A program made the position numbers and the translations under genes. From Rhodobacterales bacterium UBA5972 (lineage in GTDB: Bacteria > Pseudomonadota > Alphaproteobacteria > Rhodobacterales > Rhodobacteraceae), in assembly GCA_002430125.1 (NCBI GenBank), contig DJBQ01000122.1, forward strand, positions 19,488 to 40,051: a stretch of DNA of 20,564 bases, read 5' to 3'. Below are positions 7,653 to 14,297 of the stretch, in pieces; the first letter of the stretch is position 1; every line of letters starts with the position of its first letter. The notes under the pieces are model-generated. The model saw only the letters and a list, made by a program, of their open reading frames with translations, had not been told where the DNA came from and did no database searches.

Positions 7653-7669
7653 TCCGGCGGGGGTATTTT
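7653..7669 (+). repeat. Short Rhodobacterales-type intergenic repeat, copy 1
   Basis: This 17-bp core (TCCGGCGGGGGTATTTT) lies 22 bp after the MFS stop codon. It matches a second copy at 18548-18564 on the minus strand at 16 of 17 positions. The form, a GC-rich half-palindrome followed by a T-rich tail, resembles a motif I recall from many Rhodobacterales intergenic regions. It may act as a weak transcript-end signal for the MFS gene. Confidence 0.5.
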
Positions 7670-7686
7670 GGAAAGAAAGATTTGAA

Positions 7687-8619
7687 CTAGGCTTCTTCCA
7701 GGCGATCAGTTGCTGGTGGTGGTGTTGGGGACAATGCGCTGACACGGGCATATATCTCGTCTGACATTTCATAGGACATTGCCGCCAATGAGGGTGCCAA
7801 CTGACCCGGATTGCGCCCACTGATAATTGGCGCGGTTATCGTGGGGTTACGGGCAACCCAAGCCACGGCAAGTGTAATTGCCAGGACGCCAATATCGGCC
7901 GCTAAAGTGCTTAGATCGGCTGCAGTTTGGGCCATCCAGTCAGGCGCATAACGGGCAGCATAGGCGTTGTCAGTGGTTATTCGGCCCGAGTTGCCGCTAA
8001 GATATTTGCCGGTCAGAACACCACCGCCCAAGGGGGAGTACGGCGTGACGGCCATATCTTCAGCCTTCGCCATCGGCAGAATTTCAACCTCGGCTTGTCG
8101 CTTGATCAAACTGTACATTGGTTGAAGGACGTCAATTCTCAGACCCATTTTGGCGGCAACCGCCAGTGCTTTCATAGTTTGCCACGCGGAAAAATTGGAT
8201 ACCCCCAGATGCCGAACATGCCCCGCCTGAACCAACCCAGCCAGTGCATCGAAGGTTTCCTCCAAAGGCACGGTGTCATCCCAGCGATGCAGGAAATAGA
8301 CGTCGATGTAATCGGTTGCCAGCCGTTTGCGGCTGGTATCGAACTGCGCCAATATGTTGGCGCGGCCTGATCCGCCGGGATGGGCGCATTTGGTGGTGAC
8401 GATCAGATTCTCGCGCTCGGGCGCAATAAACCCGCCAAGCAGCGTTTCCGATGTGCCGTTATTATAGCCAAATGCACAGTCAAAGAAGTTGATCGCATGC
8501 GCGCGGCACTGTTCAAAAACTGCGGCACTTTCTGCGTCCGACGACGTGCCGCCAAATTGCATTGTGCCAAAACAAAATGACGAGGCTTTTTGGCCGCTGG
8601 CAGAGGATATTACAGGCAT
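7687..8619 (-). CDS. Aldo/keto reductase
   Basis: Soluble NAD(P)H-dependent oxidoreductase of the AKR superfamily, with a (beta/alpha)8 barrel; substrate unknown. The start is ATG at 8619, giving 310 residues, because GGAG (8625-8628) lies 5 nt upstream. The open frame can be extended to 8679, but the extra 20 codons run through the terminator of the neighbouring gene. The catalytic tetrad is visible: Asp47 and Tyr52 in FFDCAFGYNNG, Lys77 in VTTKCAH and His111 in YFLHRWDD. The later motifs LGVSNFSAW, PYSPLGGGVLTGKY and ISGRNPGQL are typical and suggest a group related to proteins labelled 'predicted oxidoreductase'. It is downstream of the purine operon on the same strand, but a strong terminator lies between, so it may be expressed by read-through or a weak promoter of its own. 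Confidence 0.88.
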   Translation of the reverse strand: MPVISSASGQKASSFCFGTMQFGGTSSDAESAAVFEQCRAHAINFFDCAFGYNNGTSETLLGGFIAPERENLIVTTKCAHPGGSGRANILAQFDTSRKRLATDYIDVYFLHRWDDTVPLEETFDALAGLVQAGHVRHLGVSNFSAWQTMKALAVAAKMGLRIDVLQPMYSLIKRQAEVEILPMAKAEDMAVTPYSPLGGGVLTGKYLSGNSGRITTDNAYAARYAPDWMAQTAADLSTLAADIGVLAITLAVAWVARNPTITAPIISGRNPGQLAPSLAAMSYEMSDEIYARVSALSPTPPPATDRLEEA

Positions 8620-8628
8620 CGTTGCTCC

Positions 8629-8657
8629 AAAAGAAAAGGCCCGCAAACTTGCGGGCC
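8629..8657 (-). terminator. Rho-independent terminator after the BMP-family binding-protein gene
   Basis: On the minus strand, GGCCCGC and GCGGGCC form a 7-bp GC-rich stem (8638-8657; weaker A-T pairs could extend it) followed by the tail TTTTCTTTT (8637-8629). It begins 24 bp past the BMP-gene stop codon. The tail runs straight into the GGAG ribosome binding site of the aldo/keto reductase gene at 8625-8628. Confidence 0.88.
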
Positions 8658-8681
8658 CTTCCAACCTGTTGTCAACCAAGA

Positions 8682-9758
8682 TTACTTCGGAATGTCGCCG
8701 ACAATTCCCTCGATGTAAAAGCCCATGCCCGCCAAAGTGCCGTCATCTGCCACTTCGCCGTCTTTCAGCCAAACCGATCCGTCTTGTTTGTTGATCGGGC
8801 CTGTGAACGGATGATAGGTGCCAGCGGCAATTGCTGCCTTCATGGCTTCAGCCGAAGCCTTAACATCCGCAGGAACCACCGAGGAAATCTCGCCAATGCC
8901 AACCATACCGGCTTTGATACCATCCCAAGTGTTTACGCTTGTCCAAGTGCCATCCATAACCGCCTGTGTGCGCGCGATATAGTAAGGTGCCCAAAGGTCG
9001 ATGATTGAGGAAACCCGAGGCGATGGTGCATATTCTGCCATATCGGCAGCCTGACCAAAGCCGATGCCTTTACCGGCTTTTGCCATCGTGGCCAAAGGCG
9101 CAGTCGAGTCGGTGTGTTGCAGCACAACATCCGCACCTTGTTCAAGCAAGGTTGTTGTTGCATCTGCCTCTTTTGCCGGATCAAACCACGAGAACAGCCA
9201 GATGATTTTGAACTGAACGTCCGGGTTCACCCGTTTTGCATGCAGATAAGCCGAGTTGATGCCACGGATAACTTCGGGGATCGGATAGGACGCGATATAG
9301 CCGATGATGTTGGATTTCGTCATGCTGCCCGCGATGTGGCCCTGAATGGCACGACCCTCATAGAAACGTGCGGAATAGACCGACACGTTATCAGTTGTCT
9401 TGTAGCCGGTTGCGTGCTCGAACTTTACGTTCGGGAATTTTTTGGCAACGTTGATCGTCGGGTCCATATAACCAAACGACGTGGTGAAAATCAGCTTGGC
9501 GCCACCAAGTGCCATTTGCGTCAGAACCCGTTCAGCATCGGCACCTTCCGGAACACTTTCCTGATAGACCAGTTCGACTTTATCGCCGAAATGCGCCTTC
9601 ATTTCCAAGGCGGAATCGTGATGGTGCTGGTTCCAGCCACCGTCATTGATCGGGCCGACATAAACAAACCCAACTTTGGTTTTGTCTTGCGCGGCAACAG
9701 CACCCGCCAAGCTCAGCGCAAGGGCCGCGCCTGACAGTACAAATTTCAACAGTTTCAT
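8682..9758 (-). CDS. BMP-family ABC transporter substrate-binding protein, likely purine base or nucleoside
   Basis: Periplasmic binding protein of the BMP/PnrA family (358 residues), which in characterised members binds nucleosides. It has a Sec-type signal (MKLLKFVLSGAALALSLAGA) with cleavage near AVAA (residue 23) and no lipobox cysteine, so it should be soluble in the periplasm rather than a lipoprotein. Family signs are VGFVYVGPINDGGWNQ near the mature N-terminus, LIFTTSFGYMDP at 89-100 and ADVVLQHTDSTA at 209-220. Where many nucleoside-binding members have a GVDxDQ-like motif, this protein reads GFGQAADM (233-240). A Shine-Dalgarno AAGGA lies 7 nt before the ATG. It is last in the operon of two permeases, an ATPase and xanthine dehydrogenase genes, which points to a purine ligand; whether base or nucleoside is open. 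Confidence 0.9.
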   Translation of the reverse strand: MKLLKFVLSGAALALSLAGAVAAQDKTKVGFVYVGPINDGGWNQHHHDSALEMKAHFGDKVELVYQESVPEGADAERVLTQMALGGAKLIFTTSFGYMDPTINVAKKFPNVKFEHATGYKTTDNVSVYSARFYEGRAIQGHIAGSMTKSNIIGYIASYPIPEVIRGINSAYLHAKRVNPDVQFKIIWLFSWFDPAKEADATTTLLEQGADVVLQHTDSTAPLATMAKAGKGIGFGQAADMAEYAPSPRVSSIIDLWAPYYIARTQAVMDGTWTSVNTWDGIKAGMVGIGEISSVVPADVKASAEAMKAAIAAGTYHPFTGPINKQDGSVWLKDGEVADDGTLAGMGFYIEGIVGDIPK

Positions 9759-9778
9759 TTCGATTTCCTTTTTCTGAG

Positions 9779-9794
9779 GGCCTGCAGAAAGGCC
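9779..9794 (-). promoter_or_regulatory. Intercistronic hairpin before the BMP-family gene
   Basis: GGCCT and AGGCC form a 5-bp stem with a 6-nt loop in the 58-bp gap between the second permease gene and the BMP gene. No T-run follows directly. It could be an RNA-processing site that sets binding-protein mRNA apart from permease mRNA; this is inference from position. Confidence 0.3.
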
Positions 9795-9816
9795 ATTTTA
9801 GGGATCACACCCAGCG

Positions 9817-10749
9817 CTAATGCAAGGCGTGGAAAACCCGGCCCAACGAGGCCGGAGCATTGACACTGACCCGTTTACGGTCAGAGGAGATAACGACTAG
9901 GACGACAATTGTCACGACATACGGCGCCATCGACAAATAGGCGACAGGGATATTCACACCGACCGCCTGAAGATTCAACTGAAGGATGGCGACGCCGCCA
10001 AAAAGATAAGCCCCTAAAACTACGCGCCAAGGTTTCCAGCTGGCAAATACGACCAGTGCAAGCGCGATCCAACCGGCGCCAGCCGTCATGCCTTCGGTCC
10101 ATTGGGGCACACGTACCAGCGAGATATAAGCTCCGCCCAAACCAGCGCAGGCACCGCCAAACATGATCGCGAAAATGCGAATGCGAACGACCTTATAGCC
10201 AAGCGCATGCGCCGCCGCATGGTTTTCGCCAACCGACCGCAAGATCAGCCCGGCGCGGGTATATTTGAAGAAAAACCAGACCGCAGCGACCAATAGCAGC
10301 GAGATATAGACGACGTAATCGTGATTCAGCAAAATCGGCCCAAGCACCGGAATATCCGTCAGAAACGGCACATCTAGTTTGGGAAAGGGCGGCGGTTTAA
10401 TACCGGAATAACTTTGGCCAACAAGGGCCGAAAACCCAAGCCCGAACAGCGTCAACGCAAGACCTGTGGCCACTTGGTTGGACAAAAGATACTGAGTCAG
10501 AACCGCAAAAATCAAGGACAGCATCGCGCCGCCTGCCATCGCTGCCAGCAGCCCGATCCACGGCGAGCCGGTCTCCACTGTTGCTGCAAAACCAAAGATC
10601 GCACCGGTGATCATCATGCCTTCAACCCCAAGGTTCAGCACGCCAGCTTTTTCGACGACCAGTTCGCCGATTGCTGCCAACAGAACCGGGGTTGCTGCAA
10701 TCATCAGGCTGGCAATCAGCACGACCGGGCTTATAGAAGATAAGTCCAT
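9817..10749 (-). CDS. ABC transporter permease, nucleoside/purine type (NupQ/YufQ-like, BPD_transp_2)
   Basis: Inner-membrane permease of 310 residues in the branched-chain/ribose-type permease superfamily. Family signs are GELVVEKAGVLNLGVEGMM at about 27-45, an alternating pattern of hydrophobic segments, and the coupling-loop block RSVGENHAAAHALGYKV, followed by FAIMFGGACAGLGGAYISL. It matches the smaller of the two permeases found with BMP-type binding proteins. Its ATG overlaps the stop codon of the preceding permease by 1 nt (TGATG), which suggests translational coupling. It should form a heterodimeric channel with the product of 10749-11828. Substrate specificity is inferred from the operon. 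Confidence 0.9.
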   Translation of the reverse strand: MDLSSISPVVLIASLMIAATPVLLAAIGELVVEKAGVLNLGVEGMMITGAIFGFAATVETGSPWIGLLAAMAGGAMLSLIFAVLTQYLLSNQVATGLALTLFGLGFSALVGQSYSGIKPPPFPKLDVPFLTDIPVLGPILLNHDYVVYISLLLVAAVWFFFKYTRAGLILRSVGENHAAAHALGYKVVRIRIFAIMFGGACAGLGGAYISLVRVPQWTEGMTAGAGWIALALVVFASWKPWRVVLGAYLFGGVAILQLNLQAVGVNIPVAYLSMAPYVVTIVVLVVISSDRKRVSVNAPASLGRVFHALH

Positions 10750-11828
10750 CAGGCAGCTTCCTTTCGTGTCATGCGGATGCGGTAATTTGACAGAACGTCA
10801 AAGGCCAGCAGGAAAAACAACAGCATCCCCTGAAACGCCTGAATGGCCGCGGCAGGCAATCCGGCTTGCTCGGCCACCGTTCCACCAATATATGTCAGCG
10901 CCATCAACAGGCCCGCCAACAAGATGCCGATCGGATTAAGGCGGCCTAAAAAGGCCACGATGATCGCGGTGAAACCGTAACCCGAGTTGAAATCAATACT
11001 GATCTGCCCAGCTGGGCCAGCCACTTCAAACAGACCAGCCAAACCGGCCAATGCACCCGAAACGCCCAGACAAAAGGTGATAATCCGTGAAGGAATGACC
11101 CCTGCGAAAGCGGCAGCGCGCGGTGCCTGGCCAGTGACTTTAATCTGAAAGCCCAGCAAATGTCGGCTAACGAACACATAGGCCATGATGACGACCAGAA
11201 AAGCGGTGATCACGCCCCAATGAATGCCGGTTCCGGCGATCAATTCGTTATTTGCGCTAGAGGCATATTGCGACAGATTGCGTGACCCGGGAAAGCCGTG
11301 TCCTTCGGGGTTTTTCAGCAATCCAAGCGAGGCCGAGGCCAGAAAGCTTTCGGCGACGTAAACCAGCATCAGGGACACCAGAATTTCATTGGTGCCGAAC
11401 CTGATTTTCAGCAGAGCCGGGATCATCGCCCAGGCCCAACCGCCAAGCCCGCCGGCAATCACCATGAGCGGAAAGATGAAGATACTTTCGGCAGGGTAAA
11501 ACGCCAATCCGACAGCAGCACCACAGATCGCGCCCATGATATACTGGCCCTCGGCCCCGATATTCCAGATACCTGCGCGAAAGCCGATAGACAGGCCAAT
11601 AGCGATCAATATCAGCGGTCCGGCTTTGGTCAGCAATTGGCCACGGTAATAAAACGCAAATTCACCAAACAGCGGATCCCAAAAGATCATCCTGATTATT
11701 TGAAACGGGTCCTTGCCTAGAAAGGCAAACAGTGCACCGCCCGCAATCATGGTCGCCAGAACCGCAAGTATCGGCGTTAGAACAACCCATGTTTTTGACG
11801 TTTGCGGTCGTGTTTCAAGCTGGAACAT
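10749..11828 (-). CDS. ABC transporter permease, nucleoside/purine type (NupP/YufP-like, BPD_transp_2)
   Basis: Inner-membrane permease of 359 residues and the larger partner in a BMP-type importer. Motifs include IGLSIGFRAGIWNIGAEGQ near 77-95, typical of the family, IRFGTNEILVSLMLVYVAE in the middle, and the coupling-loop region VTGQAPRAAAFAGV. The N-terminus has a cytoplasmic stretch of about 15 residues and then a first helix, as in family members. The first 14 nt overlap the end of the ATPase gene, and GGAGG lies 6 nt before the ATG, inside the ATPase coding sequence. It is followed by the second permease with a 1-nt overlap. The family call is strong; the ligand is inferred from the linked purine genes. 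Confidence 0.9.
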   Translation of the reverse strand: MFQLETRPQTSKTWVVLTPILAVLATMIAGGALFAFLGKDPFQIIRMIFWDPLFGEFAFYYRGQLLTKAGPLILIAIGLSIGFRAGIWNIGAEGQYIMGAICGAAVGLAFYPAESIFIFPLMVIAGGLGGWAWAMIPALLKIRFGTNEILVSLMLVYVAESFLASASLGLLKNPEGHGFPGSRNLSQYASSANNELIAGTGIHWGVITAFLVVIMAYVFVSRHLLGFQIKVTGQAPRAAAFAGVIPSRIITFCLGVSGALAGLAGLFEVAGPAGQISIDFNSGYGFTAIIVAFLGRLNPIGILLAGLLMALTYIGGTVAEQAGLPAAAIQAFQGMLLFFLLAFDVLSNYRIRMTRKEAA

Positions 11829-13326
11829 TTTCCGCCTCCATCCCGCCCATCATCAGGCCGATATCTTCCATAGACAAATCCGTGGTTTCGCGCGGATGCG
11901 TCAAGCGCCCTTCGTTCAACACAGCCAAACGGTCCGAGATTTCCAAAAGTTCATCCAGATCCTGACTGACAACGACAACTGCCGCACCTTCTTCGGCCAA
12001 AGTCATCAAGGCCTGCCGGATCGCCGCAGCTGCCGCGGCATCAACACCCCATGTGGGTTGGTTGACAACCAAAACCTTGGGGTTTTGCAAAATCTCGCGC
12101 CCGATGACGAATTTCTGCAAATTGCCGCCGGATAAGGATCTGGCCGAATTTTCCGTCCCTGGCGTGCGCACATCAAACCTTTCAATGATCGCACGGGCAA
12201 AGCCACGCGCGTCATTCCAGCGCAGAAAACCGCCATTGGAAAAGTGTTGGCGGATATTGCCAGTCAGCATCGCGTTTTCCGTCAGGCTCATGTCAGGGGC
12301 TGCCGCATGGCCCAACCGTTCTTCGGGCGCTGTCAGCACACCGATCTTGCGCCGCTCATTCGGGGTGAGCTTGCCGATTTCAGCCCCGTTCACTTTGACC
12401 ATGGCTGCGGGAACCGTGACTTCGCCACTCAGGGCTAACAAAAATTCGTCCTGCCCGTTGCCCGCAACCCCGCCAATGCCCAAAACCTCGCCTGCGCGAA
12501 CTGTCAGGTTGATGTCCTTCAGTGTGGTGCCGAACGGGTTCTTGCTGACCACGCTTAGGCCGTCCAATTCTAATACCACCGGCCCCGGATGCAGGTTCTT
12601 TTTGGCTGGCGTGTGAAAGCTTGACCCCACCATCATTTCCGCCAACCGCCGGGCGGTTTGTTCGGCAGGCACGCAGATATCAACCACCTTGCCGTGCCGA
12701 AGGATCGTCGCGTGGTGGCAAAGCGTGCGGATTTCCTCAAGTTTGTGCGAGATATACAGAATAGCGGTGCCTTCGCTGGACAACCGCTGGAGGGTATCAA
12801 ACAGAATATCCACTTCCTGCGGCGTCAAAACCGATGTGGGTTCATCCATGATCAACAGTTTAGGGTTCTGCAAAAGACAGCGAATAATCTCGACCCGCTG
12901 GCGTTCACCGACTGACAAATCACCGATGATCCGGTTTGGATCCAAAGGCAGACGGTATGCCTTGGACACGTCGGTAATCCGCTGTGAAAGTTCGCTCCGC
13001 GAGGGGGCGTTTTCCATCCCCAGCGTGATATTTTCAGCGACGGTCAGCGCGTCAAACAACGAGAAATGCTGAAACACCATTGCCACACCAGCGGCCCGCG
13101 CAGCCCGCGGTTCGGCTGGTTGATAATTCGCTCCGGATAAGGTCATGGAGCCACTATCGGGCCGGACCAAGCCATAAATCATCTTGACCAGCGTTGACTT
13201 TCCGGCCCCGTTTTCGCCAAGCAGCGCGTGGACCTCGCCCGGTTGCACTTCAAAGGAGACATCGTCGTTGGCTACGACACCCGGATAGGCCTTGGTCAGC
13301 CCCTTCACTGTCAACAAAGCCGTCAT
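11815..13326 (-). CDS. ABC transporter ATP-binding protein with two ABC domains (NupO/YufO-like)
   Basis: Cytoplasmic ATPase of 503 residues with two fused nucleotide-binding domains, as in RbsA and the nucleoside importers. The first domain has Walker A GENGAGKS (37-44), signature LSVGE (137-141) and Walker B LLIMDEP (157-163). The second domain has a degenerate Walker A (GGVAGNGQDEF), signature LSGGN and a Walker B ending in VLVVNQP, where Asn and Gln replace the usual Asp and Glu. That asymmetry is normal in this family and implies one main hydrolysis site. The ATG at 13326 overlaps the xdhC stop by 4 nt (ATGA), tying transporter translation to the xanthine dehydrogenase genes. GGA in the end of xdhC may serve as its ribosome binding site. 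Confidence 0.93.
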   Translation of the reverse strand: MTALLTVKGLTKAYPGVVANDDVSFEVQPGEVHALLGENGAGKSTLVKMIYGLVRPDSGSMTLSGANYQPAEPRAARAAGVAMVFQHFSLFDALTVAENITLGMENAPSRSELSQRITDVSKAYRLPLDPNRIIGDLSVGERQRVEIIRCLLQNPKLLIMDEPTSVLTPQEVDILFDTLQRLSSEGTAILYISHKLEEIRTLCHHATILRHGKVVDICVPAEQTARRLAEMMVGSSFHTPAKKNLHPGPVVLELDGLSVVSKNPFGTTLKDINLTVRAGEVLGIGGVAGNGQDEFLLALSGEVTVPAAMVKVNGAEIGKLTPNERRKIGVLTAPEERLGHAAAPDMSLTENAMLTGNIRQHFSNGGFLRWNDARGFARAIIERFDVRTPGTENSARSLSGGNLQKFVIGREILQNPKVLVVNQPTWGVDAAAAAAIRQALMTLAEEGAAVVVVSQDLDELLEISDRLAVLNEGRLTHPRETTDLSMEDIGLMMGGMEAENVPA

Positions 13327-14297
13327 ATGGCGGGTTCCTTTGCGATACCTTGGCCGGATGCAACGGCGACCTCGGCCATCAATAGCTTAGTTGCGACACC
13401 CACGGCAATTCTTTCGGGGGCTTTGCCAAGTTCAGGCATGCCAATCGGGCAAGTGATGCGGCTTATTTGCGCACCTGAGTGGCCCAAAGCCGCAAGGCGC
13501 TTGCGAAAGCGCGCCCATTTGGTTGCCGACCCGATCAGTCCGACGCTATGGAAGCTGTGCGAAAGGATGCCGTGGCACAGTTCAAGATCAAGGTTGTGGG
13601 AATAGGTTAGAATCAAATGTCGCGCATCGGCTGGCGCATGAGGAACCACCCGCACGGGGTTGATTGCCACCAGTGGGTTGACGTGATCGGGCATCATTTC
13701 AGGAAACCGGTCGGCGTGGGTGTCCACCCAACATATCTCGTATCCCAGTGGCGCGAGTGTATTGACCAAGGCCCGGCCCACGTGACCGGCACCGTATATC
13801 CACAGGGGTAGGCGGGCAGGCGACATTGGCTCAACCATCCAGCCTGCAATCAAACCAGGCGCGGGCTGAATGCCCTGACCACGTGCTGCCGCCATGATCC
13901 GGCTTACGGCTAAAGGCTCTGGCGCATTGCTGTTTACGCGGCGACAAAAGGGCAGGCCATTGTCAGTTAAGTTCTGCAACCGCGCGCAGTCGCCGACTGA
14001 ATAAACCTCAGTCAGCAGGCTGACCGACCCGCCGCAACATTGCCCCAACGCCGGGCCTAGAGGAATATGCGCAAGCAATGGCTGGCCCGACCCCGCCGTT
14101 AAAGCCACACGCGCCGCTTTGACGGCTTCAAACTCCAGTGTGCCGCCGCCGATCGTCCCTTCTTGGCCGACTGCCCAAACAAACATCGCCGCCCCCGGTT
14201 CGCGCGGAACCGAACCTTTGCTGGCGGCCACGATGATACGCGCCACGACACCGTGCTGTTCGGTCAAGGCCACCAAGCGGATCAGATCAAACCCCAT
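13323..14297 (-). CDS. xdhC: Xanthine dehydrogenase accessory protein XdhC
   Basis: Cytoplasmic chaperone that, in Rhodobacter capsulatus, binds molybdenum cofactor and delivers it in sulfurated form to XdhB; it is not a subunit of the final enzyme. The chosen start is ATG at 14297 (MGFDLIRLVALTEQHG), giving 324 residues, the usual length; the open frame extends to 14405 but that part only shadows the end of xdhB. N-terminal XdhC/CoxI-domain motifs are GSVPREPGAAMFV and CCGGSVSLLTE. The C-terminal Rossmann-like domain shows YGAGHVGRALVNTLAPLGYE, YSHNLDLELC, VGLIGSATKWARFRKRL and ITCPIG. It overlaps xdhB by 11 nt and the ABC ATPase gene by 4 nt, so it is translated within a tightly coupled set. 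Confidence 0.92.
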   Translation of the reverse strand: MGFDLIRLVALTEQHGVVARIIVAASKGSVPREPGAAMFVWAVGQEGTIGGGTLEFEAVKAARVALTAGSGQPLLAHIPLGPALGQCCGGSVSLLTEVYSVGDCARLQNLTDNGLPFCRRVNSNAPEPLAVSRIMAAARGQGIQPAPGLIAGWMVEPMSPARLPLWIYGAGHVGRALVNTLAPLGYEICWVDTHADRFPEMMPDHVNPLVAINPVRVVPHAPADARHLILTYSHNLDLELCHGILSHSFHSVGLIGSATKWARFRKRLAALGHSGAQISRITCPIGMPELGKAPERIAVGVATKLLMAEVAVASGQGIAKEPAI

